Shown here: in pieces, positions 53,288 to 64,000 of the stretch | Layout of the letters: each line of letters starts with the position of its first letter | Position numbering within the stretch: the stretch's first letter is position 1 | Assembly (NCBI GenBank): GCA_024347235.1 | Contig: AP025283.1 | Span: 1-64,000 of the forward strand | Direction of reading: 5' to 3' | DNA length: 64,000 nucleotides | From: Aliamphritea spongicola | Lineage (GTDB): Bacteria > Pseudomonadota > Gammaproteobacteria > Pseudomonadales > Balneatricaceae | Program-made: the position numbers and the translations under genes | Notes under the pieces: generated by a model | Database searches by the model: none | Told to the model about the DNA's origin: nothing | Seen by the model: only the letters and a program-made list of their open reading frames with translations

Positions 53288-54327
53288 ATGCGCCGATTTA
53301 TCAGTGGTTTGCTTTGTTTATGTTTAGCCGGCTGGTTAATGACCTCCTCGGCAACAGCGAAAGATAAGGGCGATATACTCGCTTTGAAAAAGGATTATCC
53401 ATCGGAATATATCGTTGTTAAGGGCGATACTCTCTGGGATATTTCTGCGCTGTTTCTTCAGTCCCCATGGAAGTGGCCTGAATTGTGGGGCTTTAACCCG
53501 CAAATTGATAACCCCATTTAATCTATCCCGGCGACCGGCTGACACTGGTATGGGTCAACGGCAAGCCGCGTCTGCAGCTGAATAAGGGCATTCGTAAGCT
53601 CAGTCCGAAAGCGAAAGTCAGTCTGCTGGATGACGCCATTCCTGCTATTCATCTGAAAGATATCAGCAGCTTCCTCAGTGAGCATGTGGTGAAGGGTTCC
53701 GATACGTTGTTGGAAGCACCTTATGTTCTGGGCAGTACCAATAACCGTTTGGTGGCGGGTGCCGGTGACCGGGTGTATGCCCGTGGTGAGCTGGTCGAGG
53801 ATTACCACTACCAGAATCTTTACCGCCCTGCCCGGGAGTTCATTGATCCGGATACCCAGGAGTCGCTGGGCTTTGAACTGAGAAAGGTTGGTGAAGCCAG
53901 TGTATTCGCCCGTAAAGAAGACATTATTTCTCTGGACTTACTTGAAACGAATGAAGAAATTTCCAGTCTTGACCGGGTGTTCCCGAGTGAAGATAAGCGG
54001 GTGACCTCGACGTATTATCCGAGTGAGCCTGAAGGGGAAATCAACGGCCGGATTCTGTCGGTTGTTCGCGGGGTTAAACAAGCCGGTCAGTATGATGTTG
54101 TGGCGATCAACAAAGGTACCCGGAAGGTCTGGATACCGGTCACGTACTATCGGTTTACACTGCCGGTGAGCTGTTGATTGATCCGGTCACAAAGAGCCGG
54201 TTACCCTGCCTGCTGAAAAGTCCGGGCTGATGATGATTTTCAGTCCTTTCGAAAAGTCAGTTACGCACTGATCCTCAAAGCAACCAATGTGATTGCTGTT
54301 GGTGACGAGGTGCGTAACCCCGAGTAA
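53288..54327 (+). CDS. LysM-domain exported protein (frame breaks)
   Basis: A signal peptide ([24 protein letters not shown]) is followed by a LysM domain ([33 protein letters not shown]), the peptidoglycan-binding module, and about 250 further residues with no clear family but a recurring beta-type pattern ([21 protein letters not shown], and a restored [11 protein letters not shown] barwin/SAF-like turn). Breaks lie near 53516, near 54130 and near 54200. The restored protein has about 347 residues. This gene, divergent from def and before dprA, is the conserved neighbour in Pseudomonas-type genomes. It acts in the periplasm on or near the cell wall; its precise role is unknown. Confidence 0.88.
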
Positions 54328-54373
54328 GCAAACAAAACTCCGGCTGAATGCCTCCTAAGGACAGGAAATCTTC

Positions 54374-55503
54374 ATGGACCGCTCACAACGTGATGGTATT
54401 GTTTTTACGCTGATTCCGGGGCTTGGCCGCCGTAAGTGCCACGCCCTGCTGAAGCAGTTTGGCTCGGTGTCCCGGGTGCTGGACTTATCAGCAGAAGAGC
54501 TGGTTGCGCTTGGTCTGAGCGATGCTGTTTGCCAGGCTGTCAGTGCTTACAGACAGGGGCTGTTTGCTGCTGAGTACCTGCAGCGGGTGAGTGACTGGCT
54601 GTTTGATCCTGAACATCATGTCATCCTCTGGGAAGATGATGTCTACCCTCCTCTGCTACGAACTATTCCTGATCCGCCGCTGGTCCTCTATGTAAGGGGC
54701 AATGTGGATTGTCTGTATCAACCCCAGCTGGCTATTGTTGGCAGTCGTAATGCCAGTCGCGGTGGCTTGCAGAATACCCGGCGTTTTGCCGGGGCGCTGA
54801 GTAAGGCGGGCTTTGTGATTACCAGCGGACTGGCACTGGGGATTGATGGTCAGGCACATCAGGCGGCCGTGGATAACGGGCGTCCGACAGTGGCCGTACT
54901 TGGCTGTGGGGTGGATGTGACCTATCCGCGCAGACACTGCAGTCTGGCCGAGCAGATTCTGCTGCATCAGGGGCGCTGGTGTCAGAGTTTCCGCTGGGAA
55001 CCGTGCCCCTCAGTTATAATTTTCCCCAGCGTAACCGTATTATCAGTGGCTTATCCGCCGGTGTTCTTGTGGTGGAAGCTGCTCTGCGCAGCGGTTCGTT
55101 GATTACCGCCCGACAAGCGCTGGAACAGGGCCGGGAAGTGTTTGCCCTGCCGAGTACTCTGAATAACCCACAGGGGCACGGTTGCCATGCACTGATTCGG
55201 GAAGGCGCCACACTGGTTGAAACCACCGCGCATATTATTGAGCCTCTGAGCAGCATACTGGGGTGCTATGCCCTGGAAGACGGAGATAGCGTTGCTCAGC
55301 CGGAAACAAGCCGTACAGAAGTTGTCGGTGCGCTGGATGCAGAGTTGCAGGCGCTGTTAATACTGATCGGCTATGAAGTGACGCCGCTGGATTATCTGGT
55401 CGAAAAATCAGGTCTGCCCGCAGGGGATATTATGGCTAAACTGGTTGGGCTGGAACTACAGGGGCTGGTTGAAAACCGTCCGGACGGATATCTGCGGCTG
55501 TAA
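54374..55503 (+). CDS. dprA: DNA-processing protein DprA (one frame break)
   Basis: DprA loads RecA on incoming single-stranded DNA during natural transformation. The N-terminal SAM-like domain (IPGLGRRKCHALLKQFGSVSRVLDL) is followed by the Rossmann-like core with LAIVGSRNASRGG, SGLALGIDGQAHQAAVDNG and the restored SEFPLGTVPLSYNFPQRNRIISGLS. A C-terminal winged helix follows (DYLVEKSGLPAGDIMAKLVGLELQGLV). A base is missing near 54976, and the restored protein has 376 residues. The LysM gene lies upstream and tsaC downstream, as in related genomes. Confidence 0.94.
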
Positions 55504-55684
55504 TTGCATCTGAAAAGTGGGCAGGCACCGGGCTTCAGCCACAGTTTTGATTGATAAATCGCCGCAATTAGAGTAATTTTCTGGCCTTTTCCGGCCAGTA
55601 TTCTGAAGCTGTTCAGCGTTAAATTTACAATGAACACAGGATAGTCTGGCGAGTAATTTTATCTGATCTTGGGCAGTTCTATCT

Positions 55685-56242
55685 ATGCAAGACTGGCATG
55701 TGCGTCAGGCAGCCCGGGCAATGCACCACGGCGGTGTGATTGCTTATCCTACCGAAGCAGTCTGGGGTCTGGGTTGCGATCCGTATAATCTGACTGCTGT
55801 TCAGCATCTGCTTGCGATGAAACGCAGGCCTATGCACAAGGGGCTGATTCTCGTTGCCTCTGACACCGAACAAATCGCGCCTTTGCTGGCAAACCTTACC
55901 GAAGAACAGCGCCAGAAAGTGCTGGCTACCTGGCCGGGTCCTGTTACCTGGGTATTGCCTGATCCGGACGATATTATCCCCTCCTGGATTAAAGGAAAAC
56001 ACAGTTCTGTTGCTGTGAGAGTAAGTGCTCACTTAGGCGTAAAAGCGTTATGTGAGGCCTTTGATTCCTTTGTTGTTTCAACATCTGCAAATTACGCAAG
56101 TCAAGAGCCTGCAAGGGATAAGCTGAAAGTGAATATTAACTTCAGGTGCGATTTGGCATATGTTTTGCCAGGAGAGTTAGGCAGTATGGCACAGCCTACA
56201 CAGATTCGCAGCCTGGAAACGGATGCGTTATTACGCAGCTGA
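55685..56242 (+). CDS. tsaC: L-threonylcarbamoyladenylate synthase TsaC
   Basis: This intact 185-residue protein (also called RimN/YrdC) makes threonylcarbamoyl-AMP for the t6A modification of tRNAs. Key motifs are YPTEAVWGLGCDP near residue 21, KRRPMHKGLILVA and the C-terminal VSTSANYASQEPA. Residues 130-185 close the fold as in E. coli TsaC (190 residues). The start ATG 55685 follows a weak upstream region; the preceding 180 bp hold no gene. hemF and aroE follow on the same strand, in the same order as in Pseudomonas. Confidence 0.96.
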   Translation: MQDWHVRQAARAMHHGGVIAYPTEAVWGLGCDPYNLTAVQHLLAMKRRPMHKGLILVASDTEQIAPLLANLTEEQRQKVLATWPGPVTWVLPDPDDIIPSWIKGKHSSVAVRVSAHLGVKALCEAFDSFVVSTSANYASQEPARDKLKVNINFRCDLAYVLPGELGSMAQPTQIRSLETDALLRS

Positions 56243-56303
56243 TCAGAGTTGTAAATGCATCTGCAACTTCGCCCCCTGCTGCCGGGCATGGCAGCAATAG
56301 TAA

Positions 56304-57229
<926 letters not shown>

Positions 57230-57230
57230 G

Positions 57231-58055
57231 ATGACCGTGCGTTATGCTGTTTTCGGTAATCCGATTAAGCACTCTAAATCGCCTCTGATTCATACTGCTT
57301 TTGCCCGTCAGACCGATCAGGCGCTGCGCTATGATGCCATGCTGATTCCTGAAGACGGATTTGCAGAAGGTGTGAACACGTTTCTGGATGATCAGGGCCG
57401 TGGCCTTAACGTTACCATCCCGTTTAAGGAAGAAGCCTGGGCGCTGGCAGAACAGCGCAGCCCAAGAGCGGAGTTGGCCGGCGCGGTAAACACTTTGTAC
57501 CGTAATGAGGCCGGTGAACTGTGCGGCGATAATACTGACGGTGTCGGGCTGGTAACTGATATTGTCGATAACCATGGCGGCCGTATTGAAGGTGCAGACG
57601 TGCTGATCCTGGGTGCCGGCGGTGCAGTCCGTGGTGTGCTTGAGCCGGTACTGGCAGCAAAGCCTAAACGGGTGGTCATTGCCAACCGTACTTTGTCCCG
57701 GGCCGAAACCTTACGGGATCTGTTTGCAGATTACGGTGATATCAGTGCAGTGAGCTTTGATCAGCTGCAAGGTGAGCAGTTTGATCTTGTAATTAATGGC
57801 ACGGCTGCCAGTTTGCAGGGGAAGTACCGCCACTGCCGGATGATCTGCTTAAAGCCGATGCCTGGTGCTATGACATGATGTACAGTGCTGAACCTACCGC
57901 ATTTAACCGCTGGGCAGATGCCCATGGGGCTGCAAAGGTAATTGATGGTTTGGGCATGTTGGTTGAGCAGGCCGCGGAATCCTTTTATCTGGCGCGGGGT
58001 ACGTCCTGACACCGGAGAAGTTATTCAGGAGCTGCGCCGTCAGCTGAACGCCTGA
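57231..58055 (+). CDS. aroE: Shikimate dehydrogenase (two frame breaks)
   Basis: AroE reduces 3-dehydroshikimate to shikimate with NADPH. Active-site motifs are [15 protein letters not shown] (catalytic Lys) and NTDGVGLV (catalytic Asp). The NADPH loop GAGGAVRG is near residue 126, and ANRTLSRAE is the NADP-phosphate-binding site. Breaks lie near 57822 (GGGGAAG needs one G) and near 58003 (G run). Restored it has about 275 residues and ends [11 protein letters not shown] at TGA 58055. It is followed by a stable hairpin. Confidence 0.95.
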
Positions 58056-58066
58056 AGCCCTTTCAT

Positions 58067-58104
58067 ACCGGGTACTGTATTGCCTTCGGCAAACAGTACC
58101 CGGT
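58067..58104 (+). terminator. Stable hairpin after aroE
   Basis: ACCGGGTACTGT (58067-58078) and ACAGTACCCGGT (58093-58104) pair perfectly, with inner TTGCC/GGCAA pairs above a single A bulge, giving about 17 pairs. No T run follows directly. It ends the hemF-aroE unit, probably as a terminator or stability hairpin. Confidence 0.65.
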
Positions 58105-58257
58105 GTCTTAACTGCATTGCTTTTTCTGTTTCCTTTCTTCTGCTTCTTTTCTGAATTCAATAGCTTAGCGGTACATATAATGTGCAGTTGTAAACTTGCG
58201 TGAGAATTTTTGCAGGGTTATAAAGAGGTTATCCCGAATCTCTGCAGGGGCCTCAAT

Positions 58258-60628
58258 ATGGAAAAAGAGACGTTACTTTCACCGGATCAGCTGTACCGCC
58301 AGTGCAGTACAGAGCTGTTACCTTTCAAAACAACGGAAACCCTCGAGCCCTATGCCGGTTTTTGGCCAGGAACGTGCCATTGAAGCCATGGAGTTCGGTA
58401 TTGGCATGACCCGCCCCGGGTACAATATTTTCGTAATGGGTAATCCCCATACCGGACGTTTTTCTTTTGCGATGGACAGCCTTAAGACCATTGCCAAGAA
58501 AGCCAATGCCAAACCTAAAGACTGGTGTTACCTGAATAATCTGGATGATTCCCGCCGCCCGCTGGCCATTGAAATGGCTGCCGGTAAAGCCTGGATGCTC
58601 AAACGGGACATTAAACATCTTATTGAAGGTATCCTCACCGAATTACCCGCTGCTTTTGAAAGCCCGACCTATCAGCGTAAGAAAGGTAAGGTCGAGCGGG
58701 ATTTCAACCGTCTCTATGATCAGGCCATTGAAGAAGTGGATGATCTGGCCCGGGAACACAGTATCGCCCTCTTCCGGGATGCCGGCTCTATTGGCTTTAC
58801 GCCGGTTGCCGACGGTCAGGGGATGGATGAGGCGGCGTTTTCCCAGCTACCGGAAGAAGTCCGTGATCAGTTCACCAGCAACATATCCAAGCTGGAAGAA
58901 TATCTGAACGAGCAACTGGCCAGCCTGCCGCAGTGGAAGCGTGAAGCCGGTGACCGGATGAAGGTGCTGGACCGGGAAACCGCCCGCAAAGCAATTAATC
59001 CTCTGCTGCAGCCGCTGCGGGAAAAGTACAACAGCAATAACAGCCTGATGAGCTATTTCACCCAGCTGAAAAGAATTTGGTGAAAACGGCGACGGATCTG
59101 ATTGCGGAAGAAAAACCCAATGAAAACCGTACCGATACTGCCCGCCGGCTGTATATGGATCAGACCTACGGTGTGAACCTGCTGGTGGATAACCAGAAGA
59201 CCAAAGGCGCGCCGGTGGTGTTCGAGTCCCACCCTACCTATGACAACCTGTTTGGCCGGGTGGAGTACGCCAGTGAAATGGGTTCGGTCAGCACCAACTT
59301 TCAGCTGATCCGCTCCGGCGCCCTGCACCGGGCGAATGGCGGTTATCTGATTCTGGAAGCTGAAAAGCTGATAGAGCAGCCCTTTGTATACGGTGCCCTG
59401 AAGCGGGCGCTGAAGGCTCATGAAATCCGTATTGAGAACCCGATCTCGGAAATGACCGGCATGGGGAATGTCAGTCTGGCGCCGGAGTCGATTCCGCTGA
59501 ACGTCAAACTGGTATTGATCGGCACCCGTAATACTTACTACCTGCTTCAGGATCTGGATCACGACTTTGAAAAGATGTTCCGCGTGGTGGTGGATTTTGA
59601 TGAAGATGTGAAGCGTGAGCCGGCAACCATCCGTAACTATGCCCGGCTGATGAAAACCCTGGCCGATGAAGAAGGGCTGGCACAGCTGACTCGTCAGGGG
59701 TGGCGCGTTTGGTGGAACACAGCTCCCGGCTGGTGGAAGATCAGGACTTACTGTCCGCTCATGTAGGTGAGCTGGTAGATCTGTTGTGTGAGGCGGATTA
59801 CCGCCGGGTGCAGCAGAAGGACGAGCTGATCAACGATAGCCATGTTGAACTGGCGCTGGATGCCAAAGAGCGTCGCACCAACCGTATATCAGAGAAAATT
59901 CTCGACAGCATTCTCAATGAAACGGTACTGATTGATACGTCTGGTGAAGCGGTGGGCCGCAGTAACGGCCTGACGGTGTTGGGTGTTGGCGATGTTTCGT
60001 TTGGTTTTCCTGCCCGGATTACCGCCACGGTCCACCCGGGTAATAAAGGCATCATTGATATTGAGCGTGAAGTTACCCTGGGACAGCCAATTCACTCTAA
60101 AGGGGTGCTGATCCTGTCCGGGTATCTGGGGCATAAATATACCCAGGACTTCCCGTTGGCGCTGTCTGCCAGCATTGCGCTTGAACAGTCTTACGGTTAC
60201 GTGGACGGCGACAGTGCCTCGCTGGCGGAAATCTGTACTCTTATTTCCGCGCTGACCCATATTCCGATTCAGCAGCATTTTGCCCTCACAGGCTCCATTA
60301 ACCAGTACGGTGAAGTGCAGGCAATCGGCGGTGTGAATGAAAAAATTGAGGGCTTCTTTAAAGTCTGTAAAACCCGGGGCTGACCGGCCATCAGGGCGTG
60401 GTCATTCCACAGGCTAATGTGCGTAACCTGATGCTTAAGCGTGAGGTGGTAGATGCGGTCGCAGAGGGGCAGTTCCGTATTCACGCGGTGGCGACGGTTG
60501 ATCAGTGTCTGGAAGTGCTTATGGGACGTAAGGCCGGGCTGCTGAAAGAGGACGGCAGCTTTACACAGCGGTCTGTGAATGCGCAGGTTGTGAAGCGCTT
60601 ACGTGAGATAGCCAAGGCCAAACCCTGA
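58258..60628 (+). CDS. Lon-like ATP-dependent protease, LonB/AAA_32 type (frame breaks)
   Basis: An N-terminal AAA_32-type ATPase region (restored FFGQERAIEAMEFGIGMTRPGYNIFVMG) has a loop with Arg where Lys is usual (GNPHTGRFSF), as is common in this subfamily. A long coiled stretch follows, then the LonB-like AAA core (MGSVSTNFQLIRSGALHRANGGYLILE, with NVKLVLIGTRNTYYLL). The C-terminal Lon protease domain has the catalytic Ser in VDGDSASLAE and the Lys in GGVNEKIEGFF. Breaks lie near 58356, 59075, 59700 and 60380. The restored length is about 791 residues. It is a stand-alone gene in the cytosol and would degrade damaged or regulatory proteins; its targets are unknown. Confidence 0.9.
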
Positions 60629-60981
60629 ATAAGGGCTATTATTGACTGTACGATTGACGGTTAGCGGTCATAATTTGGCCGCTAATGGTTAATCTGACAG
60701 GCAGTTTGCTGTATCCTTTCGTCTAATTTGCCAAATTTTGACCAGGCAGAAAAATTAGTATCGGTGGTGTAGGGAATTCGGGCTTAGCTGGCCGCTGAAT
60801 GGCTGCGTCTGCATACCGGTTCCGGTGGCGTAAACTGCGTCGGAAGGTGCTGCCGGTAATACTGTTTTGATGAACTTTTTAAGAACTTTTTGAAAGCTTT
60901 GTGCGCGACTGGCAGTTTGCCAGTGACGCACAAAGTATCACGAAACATAACAATAAAGCTATGACTACAGGGGATAAATCC
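60629..60981. other. Leader region of the BMP transporter operon with two hairpins
   Basis: No gene is seen in 353 bases. TTAGCGG (60661-60667) and CCGCTAA (60679-60685) form an inverted repeat soon after the protease gene, a possible terminator. At 60900-60932, TGTGCG, ACTGGCA-GTT-TGCCAGT and CGCACA form a 33-base hairpin with a 2x2 internal loop, 49 bases before the ATG of the binding protein. The latter could be an operator or a leader structure. AT-rich elements near 60880-60895 may be part of the promoter. Confidence 0.5.
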
Positions 60982-61980
60982 ATGAAATTTCAGTTACTTG
61001 CGCTATCTGCGGCGGTTGCTATCAGCGCATCTGCAACAGCGGCTGATCTGAAGCCAGCTGTTGTATTCGATATGGGTGGTAAGTTTGATAAGTCGTTCAA
61101 CGAAGGCGTATACAACGGTGTTGAGCGTTTCAAGAAAGAAACCGGTATCAAGTACAAGGAATTTGAAGTGACTAACCCTGCCCAGCGTGAGCAGGCAGTA
61201 CGTAAAATGGCGCAGCGTAAAGCTGACCCGGTAATCAGTGTTGGTTTCGCGCAGGCATCTGCGGTTGAGAAAGCCTCAAAAGCTTACCCGGACACCCGCT
61301 TCACCATCATCGATATGGTTGTTGATCAGCCAAACGTTCAGTCCGTTGTGTTCAAAGAGCAGGAAGGTTCTTTCCTGGTGGGCATGCTGGCGGCAATGAA
61401 GTCTGAAAGCAAAGTAGTCAGCTTTGTGGGCGGCATGGATATCCCGCTGATCCGCCGTTTTAACTGCGGTTACGTGCAGGGCGCGAAATACGCGGTAAAC
61501 AATGTTGAAGTGATCAGCAACATGACCGGTACTACGCCTGCTGCCTGGAACGATCCGGGTAAAGGTGGCGAGCTGGCTAAGAGCCAGTTTGACCGCGGTT
61601 CCGATGTTGTATTTGCCGCGGCCGGTGCAACCGGTGCCGGTGTTTACCAGGCTGCTAAAGATGCCGGTAAATTCGCTATCGGTGTAGATTCTAACCAGAA
61701 CCACCTGCACCCGGGCACCATGCTGACATCTATGACCAAGCAGGTTGATATTGCTGCATACAACTCCTTCAAAGCTGCACAGGACGGTACCTGGAAGCCG
61801 GGTATTAACGTACTGGGGCTGGCTGAAGGCGGTGTAGACTGGGCGCTGGATGAGCACAATAAAGATCTGATTACACCGGAAATGAAGGCTGCTGTTGAAC
61901 AGGCGAAGGCTGACATCATTGCCGGTAAGATCGTGGTTCATGACTACATGGCGGATAACACCTGTCCGGCAATGAACTGA
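60982..61980 (+). CDS. BMP family ABC transporter substrate-binding protein
   Basis: This intact 332-residue periplasmic binding protein is of the BMP/PnrA (Med) family, which binds nucleosides or related compounds. The signal peptide is MKFQLLALSAAVAISASATAAD. KPAVVFDMGGKFDKSFNEGVYNGVERF is the family N-terminus, followed by DPVISVGFAQASAVEKASKAYPDT, VSFVGGMDIPLIRRFNCGYVQGA and GSDVVFAAAGATGAGVYQAAK. There is no lipobox Cys, so it is soluble rather than lipid-anchored. The start ATG 60982 follows AGGGGATAAATCC; an upstream in-frame GTG at 60901 lies in the hairpin and is rejected. The ATPase and permease follow. Confidence 0.95.
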   Translation: MKFQLLALSAAVAISASATAADLKPAVVFDMGGKFDKSFNEGVYNGVERFKKETGIKYKEFEVTNPAQREQAVRKMAQRKADPVISVGFAQASAVEKASKAYPDTRFTIIDMVVDQPNVQSVVFKEQEGSFLVGMLAAMKSESKVVSFVGGMDIPLIRRFNCGYVQGAKYAVNNVEVISNMTGTTPAAWNDPGKGGELAKSQFDRGSDVVFAAAGATGAGVYQAAKDAGKFAIGVDSNQNHLHPGTMLTSMTKQVDIAAYNSFKAAQDGTWKPGINVLGLAEGGVDWALDEHNKDLITPEMKAAVEQAKADIIAGKIVVHDYMADNTCPAMN

Positions 61981-62006
61981 TTACAGCGTTAAACGACTGA
62001 AGCAGT

Positions 62007-63571
62007 ATGACCATAAGTAACCCTCAACAGGCGGCTGACCAGCCGCCTGCTATTGATCTGCGCAAGATCAATAAACGTTTTGGGCCGGTCCATGCTAACC
62101 GCGACGTCGACCTGCAGGTCGGTCGCGGTACAGTGCATGGCATTATCGGTGAAAACGGCGCCGGCAAATCCACCCTGATGAGTATTCTCTACGGCTTCTA
62201 CGAAGCAGACAGTGGCGAGATACTGATTAACGGTAAGGCGGTGAAAATTCGTGCCTCTAAAGATGCCATCAATGCTGGCATTGGCATGGTGCATCAGCAT
62301 TTCATGCTGGTGGATACTTTTACTGTACTGGAAAACGTAATGCTGGGGGCGGAAGCCAGCAGTTCATTGCGCCACAGTATGGTTGATGCCCGTAAAGAGT
62401 TGCAGCGGCTGTCAGAAGAATACGGCCTGGCGGTCGATCCTGATGCCATGACCGGCGATCTGCCGGTGGGTTTGCAGCAACGGGTGGAAATTCTTAAAGC
62501 GCTGTACCGCGGTGCGGATATTCTGATTCTTGATGAGCCAACCGGGGTACTCACACCTCAGGAAGCCGATCAGCTGTTCAGTATCCTCGACACCCTGCGC
62601 AGCCGTGGAGTCAGCGTGATGCTGATTACCCATAAATTACAGGAAATTCTGGCCATTACTGATCATGTATCAGTGATGCGTGCCGGCACCATGGTGGCAG
62701 ACCGGGTAACGGCAGAAACAAATAAAGAAGAACTGGCCGAACTGATGGTGGGCCGTAAAGTTCTGCTGCACGTGGATAAAGCACCGGCGCAGCCGGGCGA
62801 CGTGCTGTTACAGGCCGACAACCTGACCGTGCGTGATGCCGATGCGGTTGCCCGTCTGGATGATGTCAGCCTGCAACTGCGGGCCGGTGAAATCGTCGGT
62901 ATTGCCGGGGTCTCCGGTAATGGCCAGACCGAGCTGCTGGAAGTGCTCAGCGGCATCCGTCCGGTTGAAGACGGCAAGCTGAATGTAAATGGCACCCTGA
63001 TTGATGCAGCCAATGTGCTGGACGCCAAAGACCTGCGCCATCTGAGCGTTGGGCATGTGGCGGAAGACCGCCACCGTCTGGGCATGGTTACCGCGTTCAG
63101 TGCCCGTGAGTCCGCCATTATGGGCTTTCAGGATGAACCTGAGTTCAACCGTGGCCTACTGACCGATGGCGCTGCTATTACCCGCCACTGTCAGCAACTG
63201 ATGGATGAATTCGATGTACGTCCGGGTAACCCGGATCTGAAATCGGCGAACTTTTCCGGCGGTAACCAGCAGAAACTGTGTATTGCCCGGGAAATGGAAC
63301 GTCAGCCAAAGTGCTGTTAGTTGGCCAGCCAACTCGTGGGGTGGATATCGGCGCGATCGAGTTTATTCACCAGCAAATTGTGAAGTTAAGGGATGCCGGC
63401 AGTGCGGTACTGGTTGTATCGGTAGAACTTGAGGAAGTTATGTCTCTGTGTGACCGTATTCTGGTGATGTTTGAAGGCCGGATTGTCGGCGAAATTGCCG
63501 CCAGCGATGCGGATGCCAAAACTCTGGGTCTGATGATGGGTAATGCCAGCGAAGCAGGAGGAAATGCCTGA
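62007..63571 (+). CDS. ABC transporter ATPase, two-domain nucleoside/sugar type (one frame break)
   Basis: This is a double ATPase like NupO/YufO and RbsA. Domain 1 has Walker [10 protein letters not shown], signature region [14 protein letters not shown], and Walker [15 protein letters not shown]. Domain 2 has a loop [11 protein letters not shown] where Lys is absent, the usual degenerate site of this family, the signature [14 protein letters not shown], and the restored [20 protein letters not shown]. One base is missing near 63305 (CGTCAGCCAAAGTGC). The restored length is 521 residues. It lies 26 bp after the BMP gene, and its TGA shares its A with the next ATG (TGATG). It energises uptake of the BMP ligand. 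Confidence 0.93.
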
Positions 63572-64000
63572 TGAGTAACCGTACCCTGCCAGCCTGGATT
63601 GATATTGGCCTGATCCCACTGATCAATATCTGCCTGGCATTTATTGTGTCTGCCGGTGTCATTATGCTGATTGGCGAAAGCCCGCTGGAAGCCGTTCAGG
63701 TCATGCTGTTCGGTGCATTCGGCTATGGCGAAGGCATTGGCTATACCCTGTATTACGCCACTAACTTTATCTTTACCGGCTTAGCCGTGGCGGTGGCCTT
63801 TCATGCCGGGCTGTTCAATATCGGCGGTGAAGGTCAGGCCTATTTAGGCGGCCTGGGCGTGGGGCTGATCTGCCTGATGCTCGACAGCTGGCTTCCATGG
63901 TGGGCGCTGTTGCCGTTTGCTATTGCTGCCGGTGCTTTGTTTGGCGCGGCCTGGGCGTATATTCCTGCGTATCTGCAGGCGTACCGGGGCAGCCACATTG
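63571..64000 (+). CDS. ABC transporter permease, BMP-linked (partial, cut by window end)
   Basis: The frame is open to the window edge (143 codons). It has three or more hydrophobic segments in the part seen (INICLAFIVSAGVIMLIG, IFTGLAVAVAFHAGLFNIGGEGQAYLG). The motif GLFNIGGEGQ is the hallmark of the nucleoside/BMP-type permease (NupP/YufP family). A second permease of the NupQ type is expected just beyond the window. The start ATG 63571 overlaps the ATPase stop. Confidence 0.93.
   Translation, partial: MSNRTLPAWIDIGLIPLINICLAFIVSAGVIMLIGESPLEAVQVMLFGAFGYGEGIGYTLYYATNFIFTGLAVAVAFHAGLFNIGGEGQAYLGGLGVGLICLMLDSWLPWWALLPFAIAAGALFGAAWAYIPAYLQAYRGSHI

Noticed and set aside
60901..60981. Start of the BMP protein at the upstream GTG
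   Set aside because: It would add a stretch through the leader hairpin before the signal peptide; ATG 60982 begins a proper signal peptide.

Overview
This window looks like the replication-origin region of a marine gammaproteobacterium, most likely in or near the Oceanospirillales. The order dnaA-dnaN-recF-gyrB, followed later by gmhB, glyS-glyQ, an LpxL-type acyltransferase, trkH-trkA, rsmB-fmt-def, LysM-dprA-tsaC-hemF-aroE, is the classical origin-flanking order of Pseudomonas-like gammaproteobacteria. NhaA, a BCCT transporter and a KefB-like antiporter fit a saline habitat. Two near-perfect parS sites (42040 and 46447) and a partial AT-rich origin (1-300) support the origin assignment. The identification rests on gene order and protein motifs, not on a database search.

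Layout. 1-6.7 kb: origin edge and replication operon. 7-41 kb: an accessory block set between gyrB and the gmhB-gly genes. It holds nhaA; a PAS-GGDEF protein; TenA; an orphan periplasmic binding protein; a 2OG-Fe dioxygenase / class V PLP enzyme / Lrp-type regulator group; a KefB-like antiporter; a GntR regulator facing a BCCT transporter plus two enolase-superfamily enzymes; a chemoreceptor; an SLC13-like transporter with LysR; SoxR with a divergent metallo-beta-lactamase-fold protein; a gamma-butyrobetaine-hydroxylase-like dioxygenase; a PstS-like protein paired with a GGDEF-EAL protein; a beta-propeller protein with an XRE regulator; an Lrp/LysE pair; a second sensor diguanylate cyclase; a QorB-like reductase with LysR; and a TSUP permease. 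41.7-58 kb: conserved housekeeping genes. 58-64 kb: a Lon-like protease and a BMP-family nucleoside-type ABC transporter that runs off the right edge.

Regulatory logic can be read directly at several loci. A 17-bp palindrome upstream of the BCCT operon recurs, with 4 mismatches, upstream of gntR. A SoxR box sits inside a promoter with a 19-bp spacer that faces the MBL-fold gene. AT-rich half-sites are shared by the promoter of the dioxygenase operon and that of its Lrp-type regulator. A 9-bp inverted repeat lies between the second Lrp gene and lysE. Together these suggest several self-contained units that import and process amino-acid-like or quaternary-amine compounds.

Quality caveat: more than half of the genes, including the essential dnaA, recF, gyrB, glyS, fmt, rsmB, hemF and aroE, carry one or more single-base frame breaks, mostly a missing base in a homopolymer. 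I read these as sequencing or assembly errors rather than decay. Gene coordinates here are given across the breaks, and restored lengths assume the missing bases.
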